DNA from: Coptis chinensis
Lineage: Eukaryota; Streptophyta; Magnoliopsida; Ranunculales; Ranunculaceae
Assembly (NCBI GenBank): GCA_015680905.1
Contig: CM027377.1
Span: 62,765,501-62,829,500 of the forward strand
Direction: 5' to 3'
Length of the DNA: 64,000 nucleotides
The translations under genes and the position numbers were made by a program. Each line of letters opens with the position of its first letter. Position 1 is the first letter of the stretch. The notes beneath the pieces were generated by a model. The model did no database searches. It had not been told where the DNA came from and worked only from the letters and a program-made list of their open reading frames with translations. Shown in pieces: positions 34,409 through 45,545 of this stretch.

Positions 34409-36714
34409 TTACATATTATTTTTCTCCAGACAATTTCTTGAGTCATAGTTAGCAATCTGTCCACATCTGTGACACTTTCTTCCTGAATTGTTTAAGGCTA
34501 TCTCTCTGGGGGATTTCCATCTATCCGTTTTCTTCTTCCCCCTCCCTTTTGTTTGAGAAATGTTGGGATTCAAAATCAATAGCTGAAATAAAGATTTGAA
34601 AGTCAAAATAAACTGCAAATTAAAATAAATATTTATATCAAATTAAACACCGAATTAAACACTAAATTTATATCAAATTAAACATTCAAATAAAAAAAAC
34701 CTGTGATGTATTAACCGAAGGTATCGAAAGCTCTGCAACTAGAGGCTCTTCATCATCTGCGTCTCCTTCGTAGGAAGTTTCATTAAACTTTGAAATTCCA
34801 ATAGCCATTTCACCAATCTTTTTAATAAAATATGAATAACCCTCAAAAGTATGCGACGCATCGTAAGCCACTTGAGAAGCAACCTTGATACAATGAGCCA
34901 CTCTCAAAGGTTCATTTGAGACATTCCCGACCACAAATCCAGTATCAAACTCCGCTCTATAAGTGTTAGCCTTTTGCATCCACTGCGTCAATCTAAAATG
35001 GCTTGGAATCTCTTCAATGTCGTAACAAATAAAAATCTTCAAGATGTGACCACAAAGTATCCCCATAAACTGAAAATAATTGCATTCGTAGTCTGCCTCT
35101 AAGGTTCTGCTATCGAAATTCACTTTCCAAATGGACTTCTTCTACGGGTCTTTGAACTTCAGCATGAAGCTTCCGGATCCATTGGTGTCCAACTGTTGCC
35201 CATCAATTTTGTACTCCATCTTTGCCTTTTCTAGTTGCTCCTTAAATTTATTGAATATTGAGATCGTATAGACCTTCGCAGAATGCATAAGGAGGAAAGC
35301 ATCGTTAGGCATAATCCGTGAACTATGCTCGGTGTGGTAATCAGAATCTCTTTCTTTCCTAGCAAGCAAAGCCAAAGACTTCTCATTACCATATACAAAC
35401 TGCGTAAGCGTAGTCGTCGAATTGACAAACTGGTCATAATGAGCATTCATCGATTCACTTCGACCAGTCGTGTGCATACTAGCTAAAAAGGTGTCACTGA
35501 GATAACAAGGAACCCATTTCTCCCGCATTGAATATATCTCTGTCAACTAAGGATTTTCAGACAACTCATACTTCTCAATGATTGTACACCATCTTCTCTC
35601 AAAATCAGCAATCCTATACAGAAAAGAAATAGTGTTCTTCAACTCAGTTACCAATGTCTCAAATTTGGTAAAAGACATCTTCTCTTGGAATTTTTGCATA
35701 ATATGCCAAAGACAGTAACGATGACGAGTATTAGGGAACACTTTGGCCCATCGCTCTATCCTAGTCAGTGATGATTATAGTTGGCGCACGACCACCCATG
35801 GCTGCAAGCTAGGCTTTAAATAGCCATAAGAATGTATCTTCTGTCTCATCAAGCAACAATGCGCAACCAAACTGAATCGACTGATAATGATGGTTGACTC
35901 CAGTAAAAGGGGCAAAAGGCATGGAATATACATTGGTACAATATGTGGTATCAAAAGACACAACATCCCCGAAATAGTCATAACGGCATCAAGACCTCCC
36001 ATCAACCCAGAAAAAGTTCACCGCAGTCCCATTTTCATCTAAATTAATAGCGTAGTAGAACTGGGGATCCTCGGCACTCTTCTGCATAAAATATTTCAGC
36101 ACGACAGTTGCATCACCTTCTTTAGGCATCTTTCTGGTCAAACCATAATGATGGTTCCAACAATCCTTCTGTGTAAACCCAACTTCCTCTCCATGGAAAA
36201 CAGATGCCACTTTCCCAATAGGTAAACTGTTATCACTAAACATCTCGGTCAAGCACTTCGCTGCTTCAGGAATATGTTTGTTAGTTTTCATGCAAATTCT
36301 CTTCGATGGGGTCACCAGACCGTGACTATGGTCATTCTGAGCAACGCTGACCTCGTATATCTCTTCATGTATTCTTTTCTTAATGCGAATTCTAGCTTGG
36401 CAACCACATCGGATAGTTGATGTACTTCTTAATCCGACTTGATCTCTCTTGTTAGAAACCCCTTCACGTGAGCAAACCAGTAAACAACCACTAACCAAAT
36501 CCACATGATTTTGTTTCTTATACGTCGTCCGAGCACGAGTCTCAAATCCCTCTTGTTGACCATACTCTTTGTAGTAAGTCTTTGCTTCGTCAACAGTTGT
36601 AAAAATCATTCCTATATAAGGAGTAGCTAATGTTTGCGTGCATTGAACAGGGGATTTAGTAGACAAAGACCCAACTACGCCTTCTTCGATATTGATTGAT
36701 GTCTCTGTCTCCAT
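34409..36714 (-). pseudogene. FAR1/FHY3-type MULE transposase (mudrA-like)
   Basis: Starts at 36714, 87 bp inside the right MULE repeat, and reads leftward. The N-terminal FAR1 DNA-binding domain reads MIFTTVDEAKTYYKEYGQQE ... CGCQARIRIKK (36600-36360). It ends FFWVDGRS, typical just before the MULE catalytic core. The core follows in other frames: [15 protein letters not shown] (first Asp), GGRAPTIIITD (second Asp), VFPNTRHRYCLWHIMQKFQE. A SWIM finger (CNYFQFMGILCGHILKIF) lies near 35050-35110. A terminal zinc knuckle-like CHRCGQIANYDSRNC lies near 34450, with Tyr where His is usual. Frame changes near 36000 and 35100 and stops near 35820, 35756 and 35546 make it nonfunctional. In MULEs this enzyme cuts and moves the element; FAR1 and FHY3 are host transcription factors derived from it. 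Confidence 0.88.
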
Positions 36715-36822
36715 TTCTATAAATAAAAAAAATTAAAAATATAAATAACTTAAACAGATAAAAATCCCAAAGTACATAAACAGTGTAAATAACTTAAAAA
36801 GAAGAAAATCCCAATTAATGCT

Positions 36823-36928
36823 AGTTAAAACTCTGACAGGAGTAAACCGAAAATGCTAGTTAAAACTCTGACAGAGTTCACCGAAAATGTTAGTTAAAAC
36901 TCTGACAGAGTTCACCGAATATGCTAGT
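36823..36928 (-). repeat. ~35-bp tandem repeats at inner end of right TIR
   Basis: Three copies of the same unit as at 24662-24850, inverted (core CTAGTTAAAACTCTGACAG). The copy number differs between arms (five plus a partial versus three), so the arms have diverged since their last equalisation. Confidence 0.85.
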
Positions 36929-37570
36929 TAAAACAATATTATAGACAATATTTGTGCATGTCTTATATTCAAACAATATTAAGTAATGTTTAAACAATAT
37001 TTGAGCATATCATATTCAAGGTAATTACTCAAAACAAGCTTATGTTTTTAAACAAATTGATTTTGCCAATATTTATGGCTTCTGCTTTTGTATATGAATT
37101 ATAGCTATGAATTATGGCTTCAAACGAATATGTGGACAACTGAAAAACCAATTTTTGCCAAACCAGTTAAAAATCATCGCGAAATTATGTACTTACAGTT
37201 CCTTTTCCAGCTGTTTCCTGATGAACTCCTTGGTGTGCGCAGCCACTTTATTAGGTTTTGAATCAAACTTGAAATCAAAATGTGAATCAAACTCAAAATC
37301 AATTTGTGAATCAATTCGTGGGTTTCGAAATTTTGGGTTATGAATTATAGCTATTGTTGTTGATTTTAGGTTATGAATTTTCGGAGAAGAAGAATCCAAT
37401 TTCGCGTTTTTCCCTTTTTTCGTTTTTGAAATACTTTGAAATTTTGAAATTTTGCGATTTTTGAGTGAATTAGATCTGATGATCTAGAGAAGAGATCCAA
37501 GGGACCAGGAGGGGAGTGAGATAAGGGTGGCACTATAACTGTGTCACTATAGCCAAACCGTTTCTAAAAT

Positions 37571-38342
37571 GCCCATAATACCTTGCACATGTTGTACACA
37601 TGACTTACTTGAGGACCAAACTGTAAATATTGCTATTAAAAGTGGGACTAATTATTAAAAACTACACATGACATCATCTCATTCATTCAATCCAAGACAA
37701 TTAATATTTTTTTTCTTTAACACCGCTCCATCACCACCTCCACCTTCAGTAACAATCTGAATTGTCACCACCACCACTATCTAAAAGCAATGGTCGCCAT
37801 TAACACAATCAACTACCAATCAAAAACTCATTTTTTACATTTTCACTTTACGATTATATTTTCAAGTTTGTCAGCGATCTTTGAACATTCAAGTTTGTTG
37901 TTGACTTTGATACTCAATTGTTTTTGGATTTCGGGTTAAGATAAGGGTTGTTAAGATTTTTGTCTCATTTATTAGGGAGTTTAAGTTGAAATTTCAAATA
38001 CATAATCTTATTCTTTTTTAAAATTCAAAATTAATTTTTGTAGTCCTATAGTGTTTTAAGTTCAATAGAACAAATGATTTTGATTTTTGTATAAAGTTGA
38101 GAAAGCTAGATGACGGTGATTGTGCAATGGTGATGAATGAGGTGATAATTGAGTGGTGGAGGAAAAAGTGGTGGTGGTTGTGGCGGTAAGATATGAAGAA
38201 TATAAAATGTAAGTTTGGGACTCAGTTAGTTAAGATACATATGGTGTAAGACGAGTCGTTGATTAAAATCAAATGATTAAATGATGCATAATAATTTTAA
38301 GGGTAAATATGGTATTATGAAATTTTAGATAGACTGACGAGG
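37571..38342. other. Unmatched segment within the right MULE repeat
   Basis: Has no counterpart in the left repeat. It contains GGACCAAACTGTAAAT and short CACCACC/GGTGGTGG stretches at opposite ends (about 37730-37790 and 38150-38190) that could pair, suggesting a further inserted foldback sequence. No coding seen. Confidence 0.4.
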
Positions 38343-38382
38343 CCAAAATGCAATAAACGATTAATTGTGGACCAAACTTTAA

Positions 38383-38906
38383 GAGCATCATCAACGTGTT
38401 GTTAAAACAAATTGTCACACATTAGCTTTTTTCGTCGATCAAAATGGCTATTTTTGTGTCAAGTACCAACGCATTTTCGACAAATTTTGGGTTTCTATTT
38501 CAGATGGGAATAGTTGTCCCGTCCAACATCTTGGGCCCAAAAAAATATATCCCGTTTTAATTTGTTAATTTTAATTTTTTATTAAAAAAAATTGAAAAAG
38601 TTATGGACGACAAAACTTATCCTGTCCAATATCTTGGGACCCACATGCAAAATCGAGATGCTTTAATTTTTTATTAAAAAAAAAAGAAAAAAATGTTGGA
38701 CGGCAAAACTTGTTCCGTCCCACTCTTGGATGGGACAACTTGTCCCGTGCTAGTCATTTCTATATTTCTGACTAATTTGGTTTCGGATTTGACAATTGTT
38801 AAAATAAAAATAGTGATTTGCATTGACAGAGCGTTGGGGACGAAAATTGCCAAATTGTTTGTCAACTGTCACATTAGAAATGAATTATAACAATGCGTTG
38901 ATGCTA
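38383..38906. mobile_element. PIF/Harbinger-type MITE, 524 bp
   Basis: Left end GAGCATCATCAACGTGTTG; right end complement of TAGCATCAACGCATTG. TAA lies on both sides (38380-38382 and 38907-38909), the 3-bp A/T target duplication of PIF/Harbinger elements. Removing it rejoins the MULE terminal repeat to match the left arm. Noncoding. Confidence 0.7.
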
Positions 38907-38946
38907 TAATATCACTATTATCACTAGGACCAAACTGCAAAATACC

Positions 38947-39112
38947 AGTTAAGTGATGGCCGTTGATTAGTTTCACGTGCAGTGTTAGGGTAATTTGGAT
39001 ATTAAGAAAGTATAGACGGACCTCTGTTAATTTGAGACCAAAGTGCAATAAATGATTAATTGTGGACCAAACCCTAAATTTGCTATTAATAGTAGGACCA
39101 AAATGCAAAAAA
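38947..39112 (-). repeat. Second, outer copy of the MULE terminal motif
   Basis: Ends with a sequence whose complement is GGTTTTTTGCATTTTGGTCC at 39112-39093. Inside it is another ACAATTAATCATTTATTGCA block like that of the true termini. It is either a tandem duplication of the terminus or the end of a second family member. Confidence 0.65.
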
Positions 39113-39299
39113 CCTAGAAAACTAATATCGGGCAAAGGTTGAATATCCTAGACTCCTTGGGTTGAGTAAAGGTCGTGCTGAGTAGAAGCCTAGAAGGCAA
39201 AATAATGCATAGCAGAATATCCAATAAGGGCATATGAAGACTGTGTTGAGGTGGGTGTGAATGTATTAAATGCTGGGTATCAAGTAGGCAATTCACTAT

Positions 39300-39716
39300 G
39301 GATAAACTACTGTTTTAACCCTTGTACTCTTGGTCAACTAACATTCTTCCTCTTGTACAAATTTAACAGCTTAAAACACATTGTACTCTTGGTCAACTAA
39401 CATTCTCTCCCTTGTACAAATTTAACAATTTAAAACACATTGTATTCTTGGCCAACTAACATTCTCACCCTTGTACACGTGGGCATAACCCGATTACTAG
39501 GATATTTAGCGTTAAAATAAAATAAAATAAAAACAAACAGTACAAGGGTGAGAATGTTAGTTGACTAAGAGTACAATGCGTTTTAAGCTGTTAAATTTGT
39601 ACAAGGGGGAGAATGTTAGTTGACCAAGAGTACAATGCGTTTTAAGTTGTTAAATTTGTACAAAGGAGAGAATGTTAGTTGACCAAAAGTACAAGAGTTA
39701 AAACAGTAGTTTATCC
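39300..39716. mobile_element. Foldback (Mutator-type) element, 417 bp, 9-bp target duplication
   Basis: Nearly the whole element is two inverted arms joined by a short loop (about 39480-39535). The ends are GGATAAACTACTGTTTTAAC and its complement. Each arm has three copies of a roughly 60-bp unit (core TTGGTCAACTAACATTCT then TTGTACAAATTTAACA). The flanks ATTCACTAT (39291-39299) and ATTCAGTAT (39717-39725) form a 9-bp duplication with one difference, which points to Mutator-superfamily transposase. Noncoding. Confidence 0.88.
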
Positions 39717-39725
39717 ATTCAGTAT

Positions 39726-40681
39726 TTACTGTTTAATGCTTATATATCACCAATTTTTACGTCATTCACGTTTAAAATGCAATTCCTGTATGTATCAGGT
39801 ATTGGTCGACAAGAAGGTTCCATTCCGACTCTTTTAAGGGACACTTTAAAATGCCTCCCTGGCTGGATACCATCGTTTTGCATTGAAGTACACACATAAA
39901 TGTATCTTGATACAAATCAATAATGGCAAGTAACTAAGGGAGTCTCTTTATGGAGTTTGAAGAGAATTTTTGCTGTTGGCAATGTATTATCAAATATCAA
40001 TGCTGAAAAGCAAATTTTAGTAAGTTTAAAATTTCGCAGGTTGGCTACTTGATTCTCTGCTTGTAAGCATTGTCCCAACTAATCCCCTTCACATACTACA
40101 TGTGGATATAAGTAACCAGAAGTGTCTGCAGACAAAAGCACTGCAAGAGTACAGAGGTTTTTCGTTTTTATTTTCCATTTCTTTGTTCCCTGCTATGCTA
40201 TGCAATTGTTCCAATATGCCAAGCAGGACAAAGTTTCAGCTATGTAACTATGCATTATGCAAGCAGACCCATATTTCATCTATCTAATATTTATATTTCA
40301 TATTTTCTAAACCAGTCCATGTACCAAATGATGAGACATCAATGATCCAGCCTGTTCTATGATTCTATCTTGCAGTTTATATTTCGAAAAATATAGAAGA
40401 TAAAACAATAGTGATACGGAAATTTGATAGTATTACTACAGTCACTTGCAAATAATTGATGGTTGACATTGTCAGATACTAGTATGTAACAAGCTTTCTT
40501 TGTAATTTGGACTGTGATGTGTCGTAGGCTCGTAGCACTGTAGCAGGGCCTATGATAGTGATATTACTTTGTACTTAGTGTTTGCTGCTACTAGCACTTA
40601 CATGCAGATAGGCCCATCTTCTTTCTCGTTTTTTAGTTCATCATCTATATAAAATTGGTTTGGTTTTTAAGGTTTTGATCC
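39726..40681. other. Intergenic, no recognised gene
   Basis: Two short stretches preceded by AG (near 39800 and 40040, the latter reading WLLDSLLVSIVPTNPLHIL) resemble exon scraps but could not be assigned to a family. Confidence 0.35.
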
Positions 40682-41204
40682 TAGGGGTGCCAACCGGTCG
40701 GTTTTGGATTAGCGGTTTCGATTTCAGTTTGGGTTTTACCATTTGTGGTTCTATCGGTTTCGGTTTTCAATGGTTTTAGTATGAGAATTATAGAATCCAA
40801 CTCAAAACCATCAAAACCCACGTTTTTTTTTATTGGTTTCGGTTATAATTCAGGACATTATTATTTATTATGATTATTAAACAATTTCAATCATTTAAAC
40901 ACTAAAACTTGTTTTTATTTTTATTTTTATTTTTTTCTTTTCCTACATGATAATATTTTATGTATAATTAGTGATGTATCAACAATCATATTTACATCAA
41001 TCAATTAACATATATCAATCATACACGTTAAAACATTTACTATTCATGTGATAATTTCAAGCTTTGATATAGAAATTAAAATAATTAAATATCTAACCCC
41101 AAAAAATTGATTTTTTTTACGTGCATACATATATATTTATTTCCTTGTATTAACTCGACCGTGTACATGGGCAATCACATATATTTGTTATATTGATATA
41201 TTTG

Positions 41205-41205
<1 letters not shown>

Positions 41206-41262
<57 letters not shown>
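41206..41262. repeat. (AT)n microsatellite
   Basis: About 28 AT units within the TAGGGGTG element. Confidence 0.95.
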
Positions 41263-41266
<4 letters not shown>

Positions 41267-41554
41267 ACACGTGTATTAACTCACATTTTAAATCGAACAT
41301 GCGAGTACATACGTCTTACAATTACATCTCATCACTAATTTTTAACATGAACACCACATATTGGTTTATAATAAGTGCATATACCACAATATATCAAACA
41401 TGTGTATCCGATTTAAATATACACGTACATAAGTTAATAAATATAAAATGTATTAGTTAATTCATAATAACCACGTTGACATTATTATTAACATCTATGA
41501 TACACTTGTTTAACGTATTGTTATAAAATATACATTTAACAACATACATTCACT

Positions 41555-41998
41555 ATTAACCAGTTTTGATGCGGAGTGTTTTGCAATTGTCTTAGCAGCG
41601 GAAGTAGCAATTGGCAAAGGATGGCTACACTTATGGATTGAGAGCGATTCAGCAGCAACGATTAAGGCGTTCAGTGGAGGCAACATGCCATGGTTTCTTA
41701 AAGCTCGTTGGGTTAGAGCAACACAAAAGTTTGTGCACTGGCGCCTGTCCCATACCTTCCGGGAGGCCAACTTTGGCGCTGATGCTGTTGCAAAGAGAGG
41801 ATCTTCTTTGATCCAGGATGAGACTCTTTGGAGCTCGATCAGACCGAGTTGCATCAAGGCCATTGAAAGCCCATATAGGCCTTATTACCGGTTTAATTAG
41901 GCTGGATGCATTAACTTAGCATCTCTCTAGCTGTATTCCTTCTCTCGATGTAACATTCTTTTTATAAGTAATAAAATATCCCTACTTGCATGAAAAAA
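41555..41998 (+). mobile_element. 5'-truncated LINE tail (RNase H end + A-tail)
   Basis: Reads FDAECFAIVLAAEVAIGKGW, WLHLWIESDSAATIKAF, then RLSHTFREANFGADAVAKRG, ending in YYRFN and a stop at 41899, with an A-rich tail near 41990. It is the same family as the LINE at 28420-34367, whose ORF2 ends MPYSRFS; both share GATGTAACATTCTTT in the 3' UTR. The reading changes frame near 41685. A short dead-on-arrival copy. Confidence 0.85.
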
Positions 41999-42282
41999 GA
42001 AAACACATAAAAAATATATTTTATATTATAATGTATGAGTTTGATTATCTTAAATGTAATATAATACTAAATTTTATATATCGAAATCATAATAATCGGT
42101 TTCGGTTTCAATTCGGGTACCCACGAGTTTTTTACTATTCGGTTCTACGGTTTCGGTTATTTATCGGTTTGGTTCTTAATGACCCGTTTTAAATGGGTCT
42201 AACTTTTTAAGACACAGAACCGAAACATTTAGTTTTGGTTCCAGTTCGGTTCCGGGTAATCGGGTACCCATTGACACCCCTA

Positions 42283-43320
42283 ATCCCTTAGCATCGGGTC
42301 CAGTTGAGATTATTAACTCTTTTTTTGGTGAAGAGTTGAGATTATTAACTTTCTTGTCGATGTTAGCCTGTTGCTCATACATCCTACATATAAACATTTC
42401 TATAGGATACATACTTTTAGGATAAAATTATCAATTGAATATGTGGAGATCTCGAGCGTCAATATTTTGACGATGTCAATTGCATTGAGTTTGCTATAAC
42501 TCAAAATCTCGGATGGGGCTAAAACCAAAGTTCCAAGAGTAGTATCGGAATTCGGATACAATTCACTTAATCAATTGTAAAGCATAACTTGTAGGGGTAC
42601 TTGGAAATTCTGAAATGTTTCTTAAAAATGTTTCATGGTCCATCAAGATTAGGACAATCCTCTTTTCACTTCAATGTTTGGCAACAGTCATATAATTTTT
42701 AACTTTATATATTTTACCTGCTCCCTAAGCACTATAAACTTGAATTTTCGCTTCTAATGATGACAGACAACTAGTTCAACTCAATTATAATACACATCCA
42801 AGAAATTGGGGTCACTATGGTCTTTCCAAACGACTCACCTAATCAAACTACTCATCATAGAATACAGTTGTGCGTCACCACTCGCCATGGTCATCGATGA
42901 TGTCCTTTGCAAAGTCTGGTAAAGCTAATACAACATTTTATACTTCGGTGAATTGGTGGGCTAAGTTTGTGTCTCTGTCAACTCCACATTTTCTGAAAGA
43001 GTACTCTTTCTGAAATAACTTGAAGATGGAATAACGTTTAGTACTTAATATTCAAGTTGTATATGTTTTATATATGTTAGCTTAACATCTTTGTATAATT
43101 TATATTAGGTACTATTTTGGATATGCTTTGTATGTGCTTCTGTAAAATACAAGAGTATTGTGATCATAACAAATATTTGTTTATAGCGAATGCGGCATAT
43201 TCATTATCAAACAGATTCGATTTGGAAGTCATGAAATACACAAAGATTTAAGTATCGATTTGTCGCTCAATTTGGTACTTGATTGTTTTTAATTTATTGA
43301 TGGGTTGTTCTGTTAAACTA
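42283..43320. other. Intergenic, nothing recognised
   Basis: A+T-rich; no gene, terminal repeat or tandem repeat seen. Confidence 0.45.
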
Positions 43321-44106
43321 ATGGCTGATTGAATTAGGGTAACTAACAATAGATAAATGAAAACGAAACTTTGACATGAAGAGTCAAGCAGACTACGACA
43401 AACATCAAATAAACAATTTCGATACGTATATAATATGTTTGAATGCCATGGTTGTATATTTGGTCAAAGTTGTTATGTAAAGTGTGAACCATTAAACCTA
43501 TTGTTTTAATTTATGAAAATTAAGCTTCATTTGTTAATTTATAACACATTTGTTTACATATGCCATGCAGGGGTGGATCTGGGGGGGGGGATGGCTGATT
43601 GAATTAGGATAACTAACAATAGATAAATGAAAGAGAAACTTTGACATGAAGAGTGAAGCAGACTACGACAAACATCAAAAAAACAATTTCGGTACGTATA
43701 TAATATGTTTGAATGACACGGTTGTATATTTTGTCAAAGTTGTTGTGTAAAGTGTAAACCATTAAACCTATTGTTTTAATTTATGAAAATTAAGCTTCAT
43801 TTGTTTATTTATAACACATTTGTTTACATATGCCATGCAGTGGTGCATCGGGGGGGGGGGGGGGGCGGAGGGGGAGGAATGGCTGATTGAATTAGGGTAA
43901 CTAACAATAGATAAATGAAAGCGAAACTTTGACATGAAGAGTCAAGCAGACTACGACAAACATAAAAAAAAAAAAACAATTTCGGTACGTATATAATATG
44001 TTTGAATGACACGGTTGTATATTTTTTCAAAGTTGTTGTGTAAAGTGTAAACCATTAAACCTATTGTTTTAATTTATGAAAATTAAGCTTCATTTGTTTA
44101 TTTATG
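43321..44106 (+). repeat. Tandem array of 270-288-bp units with terminal G-runs
   Basis: Three units, each starting ATGGCTGATTGAATTAGG at 43321, 43591 and 43879 (270, 288 and about 226 bp). Units 1 and 2 end CATATGCCATGCAG plus a G-rich block holding 10 G (43581-43590) and 16 G (43850-43865). Unit 3 is cut before that block at a 22-nt match to the Ulp1-like gene. Few differences between units, so recent. No long frame. Confidence 0.9.
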
Positions 44107-44419
44107 GGGTGGAGGCTGAAAAGGCTGAGATCACACAATCCATGGCATTTGGTTGCTGCGAGATTCCATATCCCACGGAAGGTGGTTGTTGTGGGTTTTT
44201 TAATTTTTTTTTAATAGCCACCGTAAAAAAAGTTAGTTTCCGCGAGATGATTTTGTTTACTAAAATGGAGTCTTTGCAAATTTCAAACATACATAAATCC
44301 AAACCAAACAAATTTTACCAATGCAGACATCAAATTCAAGAAAATTGAATTAAAAACAAAATTATCATAACCACATCGAATTTGGTCAGTTCCAAATGAT
44401 TCAGCCACATCAAATTTGA

Positions 44420-45545
44420 GAACAATTTGGACTTAATCAATAACATGTACTATTAGTATTTCAGACCCATCATTAGTGTGCTCGTCTGCCAATACTAGAC
44501 AGGGAATGTTCAATGTTGTAAATTGCGCTTGTCTAACTTGTAATGCAGTATCCCAACTATCTCTGCAATTAAGTGTCGAGATGTACGCCATCTGCGCATC
44601 GGTTTTGGAACCAGATGGATTGACCAAATGAAAATTCTAACCACATGAACATTATTTAAATGAACTTGGTCGATAACATGTACTATTTGTATTTCAGACC
44701 CATCATTAGTGCGCCCATCTGCCATTACTAAACTGGAAATGTTCAATGCTATAAATTGTGCTTGTCTTGCTTGTAATGCAGTATCACAACTATATATAAT
44801 TAAGTGTCGAGTTGTACGCCATCTGCACATCGGTTTTGGATCCAGATGGATTGACCAAATGAAAATTCTAACCACATGAAGATTAATTAAATGGACTTGG
44901 TCGATAACATGTACTTTGGTATTTTTGACCTATCATTAGTGTGTTCGTCTGCCAATACTAGACTGGAAATGTTCAATGCTATAAATTGCACTTGTCTTGC
45001 TTGTAATGCAGTATCGCAACTATCTGCAATTAAGAGTCGAGCTGTACGCCATATGTGCATCGGTTTTGGACCCAGATGGATTGACCAAATGAAAATTTTA
45101 ATCACATGAACATTAATTAAATGGACTTGGTTGATAACATGTACTATTGGTATTTCAAACCCATCATTAGTTTCCTCATTTGCCAATACTAGATTGGGAA
45201 TGTTCAATGCTATAAATTGTGCTTGTCTTACTTGTAATGCAGTATCCCAACTATCTGGAATTAAGTGTCCAGTTGTACGCCATCTGTGCATCGGTTTTGG
45301 AACCAGATGGATTGACCAAATGAAAATTCTAACCACATGAACATTAATTAAATGGACTTGGTCGATAACATGTACTATTGGCATTTCGGACCCATCATTA
45401 GTTTGCTCATTTGCCAATACTAGACTAGGAATGTTCAATGCTATAAATTGCGCTTGTCTTGCTTGTAATGCAGTATCCCAACTATCTGGAATTAAGTGTC
45501 GAGTTGTACGCCATCTGCGTATTGGTTTTGGAACCAGATGGATTG
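44420..45545 (-). repeat. 231-bp tandem array, open for 77 codons per unit on minus strand
   Basis: Nearly five units. The word TGTTCAATG recurs at about 44507, 44740, 44970, 45201 and 45432, with spacings of 230-233 bp, mostly 231. As 231 is 3x77, minus-strand frames continue through units. One runs 44887-45588 for 233 codons, with repeated words WDTALQARQAQFIALNIP, THLIPDS-like and VRIFIWSIHLVPKPM. The shorter frames 44433-44627 and 44510-44875 are further units. No protein family was recognised. It could be a satellite in which openness is chance plus recent copying, or a decayed repeat protein. Confidence 0.8.

Larger units (their letters stand above)
23887..38946. mobile_element. Large MuDR-like MULE with two convergent genes and nested insertions
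   Basis: Bounded by long inverted repeats (23887-24870 and 36801-38946) whose outer ends read GGATTTTTGCATTTTGGACC (left) and GGTATTTTGCAGTTTGGTCC (right, minus strand). Just inside the left repeat is a GRF zinc-finger/membrane gene on plus (25012). Just inside the right one is a FAR1-type MULE transposase on minus (from 36714). Convergent genes starting beside each terminal repeat is the MuDR layout. Inside are fragments of a HAD phosphatase and a PPR gene, and a 5.9-kb LINE nested at about 28420-34367. A PIF/Harbinger MITE splits the right repeat. Without the LINE it would be about 9 kb. The transposase is decayed. The target duplication is unclear: AAAACTA-like bases occur beyond both ends only if the outer right copy at 39112 is used. 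Confidence 0.8.
36801..38946 (-). repeat. Right terminal inverted repeat of the MULE (with insertions)
   Basis: Matches the left repeat from 36801 to about 37570 (e.g. the GTGTCACTATAGCC block near 37543 and the 35-bp units). An unmatched stretch follows at about 37571-38342. The match resumes at 38343-38382 and, after a MITE, at 38910-38946. The promoter-proximal part lies directly upstream of the transposase start. Confidence 0.78.
40682..42282. mobile_element. Long hAT-like MITE (TAGGGGTG ends) with nested LINE tail
   Basis: Ends are TAGGGGTGCCAA (left) and TTGACACCCCTA (right). The outer parts are rich in CGGTTTCGGTT on one arm and its partner words on the other, as in the common plant TAGGGGTG family. 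Inside are an (AT)n run at 41206-41262 and a LINE 3' fragment at about 41555-41998. No clean 8-bp target duplication. Noncoding apart from the LINE tail. Confidence 0.7.

Noticed and set aside
43824-44030. Minus-strand frame with Pro run
   Set aside because: The Pro codons are only the G-run read on the other strand.
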